A model generated the notes under the pieces. That model was given only the letters and a program-made list of their open reading frames with translations, ran no database searches and had not been told where the DNA came from. Below, in pieces: positions 25,321-35,900 of a stretch of 64,000 nt of DNA. Location: NCBI GenBank assembly GCA_017311185.1, contig JAESUZ010002608.1, positions 186,001-250,000 of the forward strand, written 5' to 3'. Origin of the DNA: Proteles cristata cristata (Eukaryota > Chordata > Mammalia > Carnivora > Hyaenidae). Both the position numbers and the translations under genes were made by a program. Each line of letters starts with the position of its first letter. Position 1 is the first letter of the stretch.

Positions 25321-25541
25321 TCTCTCTCTCTCCTTTTTTTTTTTTAATGTTTATTTATTTTTGAGAGAGAGAGAGCACCAGCAGAGAAGGGGGAGAGAGA
25401 GAGAGGGAGAGAGAGGATCTGAAGAGCATTCCATGCTGACACCAGAGAGCCCCATGTGGGACTCAAACTCACAAACTGAACCTTGAGATCATGACCTAAG
25501 CCAAAGAAAGATGCTCAACCTACTGAGCCACCCAGGAGCCC
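25321..25541 (-). repeat. CAN-SINE, antisense, within LINE-1
   Basis: Flanked by CTTGTCTTTTCACTCTC (25304-25320) and CTTGTCTTTTCATTCTC (25542-25558), a 17-bp duplication with one mismatch. Confidence 0.93.
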
Positions 25542-25781
25542 CTTGTCTTTTCATTCTCTTAACAGTGTCTTTTGGAGAGTAAATGTTTTTAATTTTGACA
25601 AAATCCAATTTATCAAATTTTTTATTTAGTACCCTTTGCTTAACCTAAGCTTACAAAGATTTTTTTCCTGTTTTCCCCTAGAAACGTTAGTTTTACATTT
25701 TACATTTTGGTCTATAATGTATTTTTAGTTAATTTTTATGTTAGTTGTGAGTTACGGGTCAAGGTCGTTTTTATATTTCTG

Positions 25782-25826
<45 letters not shown>

Positions 25827-25830
25827 GTCT
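25782..25830. repeat. (TCTA)n tetranucleotide microsatellite
   Basis: About twelve TCTA/ATCT units inside an antisense LINE-1 fragment. Tetranucleotide arrays of this kind are often polymorphic. Confidence 0.93.
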
Positions 25831-26883
25831 ATTTTGATATATGGACATCCAACTCTTCCAAATTCATTTGTTGAAAACACTATCCTCTCTCCATTGAATT
25901 GCCTTTGGACTTTTGTCAAAAATCATCTGGCTGCATTGGTAACCCTAGACTCTCAATTCTGTTTCATTGATACTTGTGGCTGACATTCCACCGATACCAC
26001 ATTTTCTTGTTTTCTACATCTTTATAGTGGTTCTTGAAATCAGTAATGACAGTTGTCCCAATGGATTCTTCTTTTTCGAATAAACAATTCTGACTCTTTC
26101 AGTTCCTTTGTCTTTCCAAATAATTAGAATCTGCTTTTGGGGTGGGGGGGTAGGGAAGGCTATTGTTATTTTGATTGAGACTGTTGAATTTAGAGATGAA
26201 TTTGGGGAGAGTTGACCTCTTGAACCGAGACATGCTGAATTCATGTATCAAACACAGTATAATCCACTGGTTACACAGATAACTGGAGGATGAGAGAGAA
26301 AGTCGGGGATTCAGAGAAAGCCCAAGTGTTAGTAACTCAGGAAGCAGCTATGACCCCTGGGGCTGACAGGGAGGGAAGGTTATGGAGGCCTGGGAGTTCA
26401 GAGGAAGCACAGCTGCCGGTCAGCTCTGCAAAGGGGGACACTGTGTGGCTAATGCTCAGAGAATGGGGGGGAGGGGGACGGACATGCCAGGCTGGGGCTG
26501 GACCTCTGAGGGGATGTAGCAGGCTTAGATTGTCAAAAGAAGCTGGAGGCTGGACCCAGAGGGCTCCTAAGGGGCTGGAGCTATGCTAACAGGAACTGGA
26601 AACCGTGCTCCCACCTTCCAGCCTCTCTCTAGTGCCTTCCACTGGCATCAAGTGTGTCTGAGAAATGTGGTTTGCAGAGCTCCAGCTTCAGCAATGACAG
26701 CAGAATCCAGGAACGTAGGCTTGGGGCTGAGAGCTGAGTCATCAATGCACAGCATACTCAATTAGACTGTAAACCTCTACTGGAAGCTGTTTTTCCATTT
26801 ATCTGGGTAGTGTCTAGCATAGTACCTGGGGCGTGATACAGATTCAAAAGTATTTGAATCTGAGCTATTCAAATATCCCTGTT

Positions 26884-27085
26884 AGGGCACCTGGTGGCTC
26901 AGTTGGTTGAGCATCCTACTCTTGATTTCAGCTCAGGTCATGATTTCAAGGTCAAGGGATTGAGTCCCACATTGGGCTCCATGCTGAGCATGGAGCCTGC
27001 TTAAAATTCTCTTTATCTCCCCCTCAGCCCCTCTCCCCTGCTCACTGTTCTCTCTCTCTCTCTAAAATAAAAATAATAAAAATTA
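26884..27085 (+). repeat. CAN-SINE
   Basis: Head AGGGCACCTGGTGGCTCAG (one base lost from CTGGGTGG) and an AAATAAAAATAATAAAAATT tail. Confidence 0.9.
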
Positions 27086-28010
27086 AGAACTGTTAATTCA
27101 GGAATGAAAGAGGTGATATTATTACAGATATCACAGACATTAAAAAGACAATAAAAGAATATTATGGACAATCCTGTACCCATAAATTCAACAACTTGGA
27201 TGAAATGGACCAATTCCTTGAATACATGACCTACTAAAACTTACTCTAGAAGAAATAATCCAAACAGTACTCTATCAAACAGATTAAACTCATAGTTTTT
27301 TCTCTCTCTTTTTTATATGTTTATTTTTGAGAGAGAGAGAGAGAGAAAGAGAGCACACACACAAGTGGGGGAGGGGCAGAGAAAAAGGGGGACACAGGAT
27401 CTGCAGCAGGCTGACAGCAGATCAGGGGCTCAAATTCACAAACCATAAGATTATGACTTGACCCAAAGTCAGACACTCAACTGACTGAGTCACCCAGGTA
27501 CCCCTAAACTCATAGTTTTAAGCTTTCCAACAATAATAACAAAAACACCTCTAGGCACAGATCATTTGGTTTGACTGGGGAATCCACCAAATGTTTAATG
27601 AGGACATAATGCCAATTTATAATCTCTTTCAGAAAACAGAAGAGAATACATTTCCCAAATCACTTCATGAGGTCAGCATTACTCTAAAGCCAAAACCAGA
27701 CAAAGACACTACAAGAAACAGAAACAACAGATCAATATCCCTCACAGACACAGTTAAACAATCCTCAACACAATGTTAGCAAATTGAACCCAGAAATATG
27801 TGGAAGGGACAATATGCCATGATCCAGTGTGGTTTATTTATCTCAGGAGCACAAGGCCGGTTCAGCTTGGAAAAATCAGTGTAACTCACTGAAAAGGAAA
27901 AATCTTACAATTATCTCAGAAAAGCTTTTTGGAAAAAGCCAACACTAGGTGCATGTTAACAACTCCCAGCAAACTAGGAATAGAACAACAAACCTTAACC
28001 TGAGAAAGAG
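27086..28010 (+). mobile_element. LINE-1 ORF2 (reverse transcriptase) fragment, sense, decayed
   Basis: L1 ORF2 phrases: AAAGAATATTATGGACAATC, GATGAAATGGACCAATTCCT, ACTCTAAAGCCAAAACCAGA and GATCAATATCCCTCACAGA. It has stops and frame changes and is interrupted by a SINE. Confidence 0.78.
27300..27504 (-). repeat. CAN-SINE, antisense, 15-bp target duplication
   Basis: TAAACTCATAGTTTT lies at 27285-27299 and 27505-27519, inside the L1 ORF2 fragment. Confidence 0.93.
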
Positions 28011-28103
28011 TATCTGTAAAACCCTGTCGCATCTCTGTTCTCTGGTTCCTCCTAGCATAGGGAAGACACGCTGGCTCCTCTGAAAAGCCTTTTCTTCCTT
28101 TTT

Positions 28104-28337
28104 TGGTTTTTGTAATGTTTATTTATTTACTGTTGAGAGAGAGCCATGTGAGTGGGTAAGTGGTGGGTGTGCTCCGACAAGCAAGGGAGGGACAGAGAGA
28201 AAGGGAGGCAGAATCCCAATCAGTCTCTGGGTTGTCCATACAGAGCCCACGCGGGGCTTAAGCCCACAAATGGTGAGATCATGACCTGAGCCAAAATCAA
28301 AGTCAGATGATTAACCAACTGAACCAGCCAGTGTGTC
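28104..28337 (-). repeat. CAN-SINE, antisense, diverged
   Basis: AATGTTTATTTATTTACTG start. Weak flanking repeat CTGAAAAGCCTTTT / CTGAAAAGTCTTTT. Confidence 0.85.
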
Positions 28338-28589
28338 CCTGAAAAGTCTTTTGTTCTTGAGAATGTACCACAGAACAGCCAAAAAGGAACTATATTTCAT
28401 CAATTCTAAGATGCCCATTTTTTTTCACATTTTAACATTTCTGAACTCCAGATACATGTTACAGCCAATGGTATCTTACAATTATAAAAAAGGCAGAAAG
28501 TCTTTTCTCTCTTAGTTGTACATAAAATAAGGGTGCATCCTTCAAGGGCATTTTTGAGTGTTTGAATTGATTGTTTTCGAGAGTTGTAG

Positions 28590-28990
28590 CAAACACTTGT
28601 GGCAGAGACAGGTAACTATCCATCAACATCTGTTCCCTTCTACCATGGTAATAAATTTTAGCCTGACCACAGGATGACCTGGTTAGAGACCACACTTCCA
28701 GGGCTCCCTTGCAGTGGGTGTGGCCAATGGGAAGTGAGTGGATGTGATGTATACAACTTTCGAGTCGTGGATAACCAAAAAGATAAGCCAATTAATTTGG
28801 AATTTCTATCTTTCCCCTCCAACAAGCCTGATTCCCTCCTTCAGCCTTAAGGGCATTAACAATGTGGCAGGAAAAGGGGGTGAGGAAGTAACAATGGGAA
28901 GGAACCTGGGTCCCTGAATGACCAGGAGAAGCAAGGCCACCTGCCTACACAAACCACTCACCTTGGGACTCATATATGGCACAGAAATCA
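28590..28990 (-). repeat. Ancient interspersed repeat, family not assigned
   Basis: Contains CATCTGTTCCCTTCTACC, CCAGGGCTCCCTTGCAGTGG, GTGTGGCCAATGGGAAGTGA and GGGTCCCTGAATGACCAG. These are familiar from a widespread mammalian repeat I cannot name securely; its orientation is uncertain. Confidence 0.45.
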
Positions 28991-29424
28991 CCTTCCATTT
29001 TTTAAAATCTATTGTATTTGAGAGCCTCCCTCCATCTCAACAGATTATTATTTATCGTAACTAAAACATTTCCCTCTTCCCAAGCATTGGCTCATCTTGG
29101 CCAGCCCCCTACCTGGCCGTTTTTCTGTCCAGCTTTCTGATTATCTCTTTGCAGCAGATACTGAGATTCTGCCCCTGCGGTAGGATATTTCTGTCTGGCA
29201 CGTTGATGTTCTGAGCATTTTGACATGTTTATCTGGATTGGTTCCCTTAATAAGTTTGCTATTTCCCTTTTATGCTGCTTAGTAACATAACCATTGTCAA
29301 TGATGACCACATACATTTTGGTGAGGATTGTTCTTCCGTGAATAATCACCACTTCAGAATCAGCATGGCCGCAGCAAGATAGCTTCATCAAAATGAAAAC
29401 CCCTGCTGGCACACTAAAAATGTA

Positions 29425-29612
29425 GAGAGGAAAAGAGGGAGGGAAAGAAACAAGGATGGAGGGAAGAGGGATGGGGGAGGGAGAAAGGAGAGTAGAATGA
29501 GAGAGAGAGGAAGGAGGAGGGAGGGAGGGAAGGGAGAAGGTGAGGGAGGAAGGATGTCGTCGGATTGAGGGAGAGAGGAAGGAGGGAAGGAGGGAGGAAG
29601 GGAGGGCGGGCA
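29425..29612. repeat. Polypurine (GGA/GGGA-rich) tract upstream of SIGLEC15
   Basis: About 190 bp is almost entirely A and G on the + strand, in GAGGGAGGGAAG-like units. It is a low-complexity purine/pyrimidine asymmetric tract ending about 330 bp before the SIGLEC15 start codon. Pro/Ser/Leu-rich open frames on the other strand are artefacts of it. Confidence 0.85.
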
Positions 29613-29639
29613 GCAAAAGAGCAACACTTTTTCCAAAGG

Positions 29640-29945
29640 GACCAGGGGCCCCAGGAAAGTGTCCTTCCTCTTCCTCTGTACTTCTCTGTTTCTTGTCCTG
29701 GAAAATCATCTGAGTGGTTCCCCTGTTGGTTTTCCACATGACTAAACCCCACGGGCTTCATCTAATCATACCCAGGCTGCTTGACTGCCTCTCCCCAGTT
29801 CCTCCCATGCCTGGAGCCCAGTAGGGGCACAGATCCGGGCACAAGGCCACCTCCTCACCTGCCTTCTCCCACGTCATCAAGGAGGCTTCTCACTGGTGGC
29901 CCAGGCGAGAGGAGGGCTGGCCTGGGGTCTCCAGACACTCACAGC
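29640..29945 (+). promoter_or_regulatory. Probable SIGLEC15 5' UTR / proximal promoter
   Basis: This is unique sequence between a polypurine tract and the start codon. There is no clear TATA box and no CpG island, unlike exons 3 and 4. Two TTCCTCTTCCT-type blocks (29660-29675) read GGAAGAGGAA on the other strand, resembling ETS/PU.1 sites. A GGAAAA near 29700 resembles an NFAT half-site. These would fit a myeloid/osteoclast promoter, but motif matches this short are weak evidence. Confidence 0.4.
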
Positions 29946-29997
29946 ATGGGATGGTCCCTCCGGCTCCTGGCCTGCCTGGTTGGCATCTTCCCAATGG
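29946..29997 (+). CDS. SIGLEC15: SIGLEC15 coding exon 1 (signal peptide)
   Basis: The ATG at 29946 has a strong start context (A at -3, G at +4). It opens 17 codons, MGWSLRLLACLVGIFPM, followed by one base of a Gly codon and a consensus donor GTAAGT at 29998 (phase 1). The LLACL core matches the leader of mammalian Siglec-15. A hydrophobic stretch with a nearby small residue (Gly18-Ser19) fits a cleaved signal peptide. The 5' UTR and transcription start lie upstream and cannot be placed from sequence alone. Confidence 0.9.
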
Positions 29998-32900
29998 GTA
30001 AGTTTCCCACTCTTCTCTGTGGCCCCTGCTCAGAACAGAATAGATGCTCATAGAAACTTAGGTACAGTCTTCTCTCCTTAAACTTGGGATGACCATGTTG
30101 CCCTTTGGGAAGCTGTGGTGACAGAAGCCATAAGTTCAAGCCTGGGTGATGCCTTGCGTTTCAGTGACTTTAGGCAATCCTCTGGGGACAGTGACTTTAG
30201 GCAATCCTTTGGGGACAGTCCAGGGACTTTGGGTGATGCTGATCAAGTGGTTTATGTCTCAATGGGCACAGCCCAGAGGGGCAAGGAGTTTGGGGTAAAA
30301 GTGGGGGTGATTTCACATGGGGAAGAAGACAAGCAACAGAGGGCATCCTGACCATCCAGCAGGAATCCCAAGGTGTGAACGGGAACTCTTTGCCATAGGC
30401 TTGAGTAACAACATCATCAGCCACTCAGCTCAGTGAGTTTGTGTCCCTGGGAACGGTGTTTCAGTTATGGACCACCTGTATCAGAATTTCAGTGGGGAGA
30501 GAGCATCTGTTTAAATGCAGAACCTTGGACTCCACCCCAGACCTGCAGAATGAGATTATCAGGCAGCAGGGCCCAGAAGTCTCCATTTGCAACCATCTTC
30601 TCAGGTCATTCTGATGCCTGACATAGTTGAGGGTAATTGGGATAAATGACAAAGGCCATCCTCTGAGCCCCTTGGCCCAGACCCCAGTCCTTTCCTGGAC
30701 TCCCGCCTGAGATGTCCCTCCTGCAAATATGTCCCTAGACTCAGCATTGGTGCTTCCATATGCATGGCCACTGGCCGTCATGTGCCACCTGAGGACACCT
30801 CTGACATCATGGTGCTCTAAGCTGTTGTGCAACATTCCTTGGTTGGGGGCCTGTCTCCATGACTGGATTATACACTTCCGTACCTTAGGCTCCTTTTCCT
30901 GCCTCTCAAGCATTCAACAGAGGCAGAGTCCAGTTCAGGTCTGGTTTGGATAATAGCAGCTGGCTACAAAGCTCTTATAAGTGCTGGCCACTGTAATTAG
31001 TAACTCACATAAGCCTCAAAGCCCTTTGTGGAAGGAATTACTATATTCCCTTTTCACAGATGAGGCAACAGAGGTACAGAGGGGCTCAATGAGTGGAGTA
31101 GGGTGGAGTTGGGGTGTGTGGCTCTGGACTGGACCACCACCAGCCCCCACCTGAGCTGCCCGTTGTCCTGTGACACAGCCCTGCAGTGAGGACTGATGGG
31201 GAGAGGCTTTCTTTTCTGAGTGACCTAACTCAGCTGTCTTTCTGGGATGATTTAGAGCTGGGTCCCACTTAGAGGGTGGGGGATGGAGGAGGTGACCCTG
31301 CCCGGACCTTGGGTTGATAAGAGAGCGGCTCAGACGTAAGTGTTGACATCACACCCAGCTTAAAACCTGGCTCTGTGTGGTCTATTTACTAGCTGTGTGG
31401 TCCTTGGAAGGTTACCTCACTTCTCTGAGCATCAGCAAAGTGGGATCCCTGGTGCCTTGTGGGGTACTGTGAAGGGTGATTAGATCATGCATAAAAGCCC
31501 CCCCCCTCCCCCCAGCACAGTCCTGGTGCTCAGTGATTGTGCAATAAATGGCAGGGAAATCTTGTTGAAGTAACATAACCTCAAGAGAGGCTATGTTTGG
31601 CGGGGGCGCAGGGCCTGTTTTATTTCTTTTCTCTTGTTGAGGGTCAGTGACTATGAATCAGTCAAAGACAAAAAGACTTAGAGGAAGCAGAAGCAGTCAT
31701 GTGTCCAGGAGCAAAACTTAAACCACGTAAGTGTTCCTGCCATGTATCGAGATTTACCCAGCGAGGCTGAGGTGTTTTGTGGGGGACGGGGGTGGGGGGG
31801 GCACCTTTTTTCTCATACTAGCAGCTGCTTCACAGAACTAGGGTGAGCAGGGTCACACTTTCTGGGACCCCTCTGGCCCTGTTCACCTATGAGTCTCTCC
31901 GTGTGGCACCAGGCCTGGGACAGAGGCTGGAGGACCAGGCTGGGTCAGGCTGCAATGCGGGAGCAGAGCCACTTTGCGAGCCGGGTGCCCGCACGTCACA
32001 GCCTCGCCCCCAGCTGCGTCTCTGAGCGTAGGGACAGGACAGACCCTCGGCCAAAACAAAGTGGGAGGAATTTGTCCAGGAAACCCCCCTCCACTGCCTG
32101 TGCCCTTCTTCTTACTGATGCCACCCACCCTCAGCACGCAGTGCCCTGGGGCAGCCCCCAGTCTCCCAGGGGCTCACACATACTCTCCCCTGTCTTCTTG
32201 TCTCTCCCATCTGGCTCCCCACAGATCTGCTTTTAGAAAGCTGGACATGCCAGGGAACATGCAGGGGGAGAGAACAATGGTCTGGGAGCTCTGACCACTT
32301 GCGTGACCTTGGACAAGACTGTAGTTGGTCCACAAACCTCTGATAAGTAGGTGGAGCAATCATAGTGGCTGTCACCCTCCAGGGCTTCTGTGTCAGGCCC
32401 TGACAAGCAGCTCATTCACTCTTCACCCCAGCTCTACAATGTGAGCACCCCTGTGCCTGTTTTAGGGAGGCCAGTGGAAGTTGGGTGGTTTTTCTGGGGT
32501 GTCACAGCCTGGACTGAACCAGAGTGTTCTGAGTGCAAGCCCCACCTTTTCCACCACCCACGTGCGGTGGTGGGAGCCCGGAGCTCTGATCCACTGCTGA
32601 CACACAAACCGAAAGGCAAGACAAATCTCAGTAGTGAGCAAGGGCATGAGGGTGCAGGGAAAGGCCAGGGAGGAGATGGGCTGCTGTCATGGGTCCAGGG
32701 GGAAGCAGGAGAGTTTCCTGAGCCAGGATGATGCTTCTGCTCCTGGCGGCTACTGTGGCCAGTAGCTTGGGCTAAGAAGTCCTACTTGGGGCAGAGGAGG
32801 ACTGACGGGGAGCAGAGCCCCCTGAGAAGGCTGGGGGAGCACAGGCAGAGACAGGCTAGGTGGGAACTCTGGAGAGCAGCACCCTGCGGTGGACACTGGC

Positions 32901-35900
32901 CCAGGGGCACGGTCAGCCGAGGCTCCCCATCTGCAGCTCAGGCAAGTGGGGCCACATCCACAACCAAGTGGCGGAGAGGTAAGGCCAGAGAAGAAGCAGG
33001 GATAACCCCGAGCTCAGGAGAACAGCCAGACCTCTTCCTCCTTCCGCCCTGCCCCTCATCCCTTCCCTAAATGCTTCTGGGTCCAGCTCACACTGAAAGA
33101 TGGGATTCCTGTTTTCTCTGTCACCTCCCTCGTGATCTGCAGCCCTTTCTCACCTTTTCTCTACTGATAACCTATCTGCACAATTCACAGGCCCCAATAA
33201 GAATTGCTGGGAGTAAACTCAGGCAGGAGAGAAGTGGATGGAAGGCGGTGTGCCCCAGCTCAACCTACACGCCTCACTGGTGATGTTTGCTGGCCAAGAT
33301 GAGCATTTCCCCCTTGTCCCCAAATGCCCTCTCTTGGCCCCCCAGGTGCCACCATGCCCGAGAGGCTCCCACCGGAGTCACTCCCTGAGAACACCCCTGT
33401 TAACATGCCAAATGTCCCCAAGGAGGGTGGCCCCCTTACAGATAGGTGGCCTCATGAGAGTGGCTGCCTGCCCACTGGTGATGTCAGCCATCATGGGGCT
33501 GAGGGGGCAGCAGCACAGCGGAGCTCTGAGGGACTCCAGCTCTGAGCACCACGTGGCCACCCCTCTGGGAGGCACGGTCCACACTGATTACCCACACAGT
33601 CCCTAAGATGCTAAAGTGAGCTGCAAAAGGTGAAATGTCAGGGTACCATATCTTCACCCCTGCTACATCGGCTTAAGATGTGGGCCCAGAGCACTTCCCC
33701 ACCACTGCCCAAGCCCCCCACCCTGCTCCCTCGTATTCACCCTCCCTTGGCAGGGCTGGTGAGAGAAGGGGGCTAATGTGCATTGAGCATTTGCAGGGTG
33801 AGCTACACGTGTGACTTCATTCAACCTTCAAGCCCATGAGGAAGGTATTAGGTGCCCCAATTTGCAGCAAAGGAATCTGAAACCTGGGACAGTAATTAGA
33901 CTGCCCAAGGATCACCCAATAAGTGATTGAACCTCGGACTGGGTGCTCATAAGTGTCCGGGAAAGAATGACCACAAGTGAGATCATCACCCAGGTCCAGC
34001 TGTGCCAACGCAGGGAAGCTTGCCGGCATGCCCTGTGGTCCGCCATTGAGTAGCAGATGTGGACAGTGAGAGGAATGTGGGTCTCTTGTGGACCCTAGAG
34101 GCTAACAGTCCCAAGGCAAGGAGATTAGAGACTCCACAATAAGGGGGCTTGGTTTCAGTTCAGGAGCTGTCCCTCCCTTGCCCTAAAGATGGGCATGAGC
34201 TACCAGAGGGAATAACAAATGTCACAGGATTCTGGGGAGCTTGGATTCCTGCCAAAGCAAACGCATGTGCTCCCTGGGAAGTTCCTGCTGGGACTTCCCA
34301 CCCTCCCCTTGAGTCCCTGAGTGGATGCATCCAAAGTCTCTTGTGTAAGAGGGAGTCCAGGTGGTTGCCTCTTGAAACACCATTCAGCAGGTAAATAGGA
34401 AACACAAATCTCCCCCTAACTGGAGCCAAGTTCCTAACACTGGCGGAAAGGGCCTATGGGTGCCATCTCAGCTGCTAAAGCAAAGCCCCCTGGGAGGGAG
34501 AGGCCATGGCAGACCACCTGTATCCCACTTCGCCATGTTCCAAACCAGGCTTTCATCCTCGAGGGACACAGCGCACGGGACAAAGTAGAAACATGAACCA
34601 CCAAGGGGGAAGCCTTGGCTCTGCTTCTGGTTAGTCAAAGGACCTTGGGCAGTCACGTGGCCTCTCTGATACTCAGTTCTCCCTTCCCCAAAAGGGGCTA
34701 TTGCCAGCCTCTCATGGGGTTGTTGTACACATGAAATGGTATGAGGAATATCTCCCAGTGAGCACCCAAAGCACTGTGTCCCCTGGGCCCCTTATCTTGT
34801 CATGTCTGCAACCTCTATGCTGATGGCCTCACCTCCCTTTGCCTAGAACACCTACCATCTACAACAAGTCTTAGAAAATCCCCCTCCTTTCTCGAGGGTC
34901 TGTCTGGTGTCCTCCAAGCATTCCCTGCCTAATATTTGCACACCTCTTCCTCTTCCCCCAGCCCACACCACCCTCCCCTGCCAGCCTGATTACCCTCCCT
35001 TCTGCCCTATTTCAGCAACCCAGTTTAACATCAATTACTACACGGCAAGAGCCGTGCTAGGCATTAACGACAAATACTAGCAGACATATATGGTCCCTGT
35101 CCTCCCAGAGCTTCTGGGTGCCTGGAGGACAAACCTCTGCCAGCCCAGGGGCCCAAGGCAAGGGTGCCAGACCCAGGCTTGGAGGAAGGCCTCCCTCTGT
35201 AGGAAGAGTCAGCAAGAGACCTGGGGGTGACTGGGAGGAAGTTGGTGAGTGAAATGGGCCAGGAACCTTGTTCAGACAGAGGGAACATTGTTCGTGTCCC
35301 TCATTAGAGCACCTGGCAGGCTGTAGTGTAATTATGTGTTCACAGATCTGTCTCCTTTCTGAGTGGTGAACCCCAACAGGCTGATAAAGTATCCTATTGA
35401 TCTTTGTAACCCTGGCTTGTATCCAAGTGCCTGGCTTAGAGTGGGGACATGTCTGATAAATGTCTGCTAATTGATAGCAAAAAATATCTCTGGGCAATCA
35501 GTACCTGGCTCCAGGATGCCTGTAAGATTCAGAAGGTCAAAAGAGGCTGAGGTTACAGAGTGTGAGAAGCGTAGGGAAACTGAGGCAGGGACTGAGCCTC
35601 AAGAGTGGGGAAAAGTTTCTGCAGCTAGAAGTACTAAGTAAACCAAAAAAACCTTCAGAAAGAGTTTCTCCAATTTGAAACTAGGCCCTTTGGTTATTAA
35701 CAACTGAGCAAACAAGCTCTTACTAGAGGTAAATGTCAAGTCCCCCACTTGGGTTCAAAAGCATAATTCCACTTATTTAGAGGAAATGAGATTTGGCTTA
35801 TAAACAGATTGACTGCAAAAAGAACTTGTGGTTTTACTCAATTGCAAGCTCAGCACAAGCCCAAAGTGTAGTTTTATAAGAGGCAAAGCTCACACAACCC

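Larger units (their letters stand above)
23940..26235 (-). mobile_element. LINE-1 fragment, antisense (3'UTR to ORF2)
   Basis: Reverse L1 phrases in order: GCATTCCCACTAGCAATAGA, TTTTAGCCACTCTAATGGGT, GATTTGCAAATATTTTCTCC, TTTTGACAAAATCCAATTTA, TTTGTCAAAAATCATCTGGC and CTTTATAGTGGTTCTTGAAAT. Interrupted by a SINE and a (TCTA)n array. The part before 24.6 kb is less certain. Confidence 0.75.

Noticed and set aside
27591..27779. Reverse-transcriptase-like frame
   Set aside because: A short remnant of a decayed LINE-1 ORF2. Not a gene and not intact.
1..29600. SLC14A1 or another gene expected upstream of SIGLEC15
   Set aside because: No urea-transporter-like exon or any convincing splice-flanked frame was found. 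In human the neighbour is, as I recall, tens of kb further away, so it is likely outside the window.
29092..29739. 215-codon - strand frame, Pro/Ser/Leu-rich
   Set aside because: Produced by the polypurine tract upstream of SIGLEC15. No initiation context, splice sites or homology.
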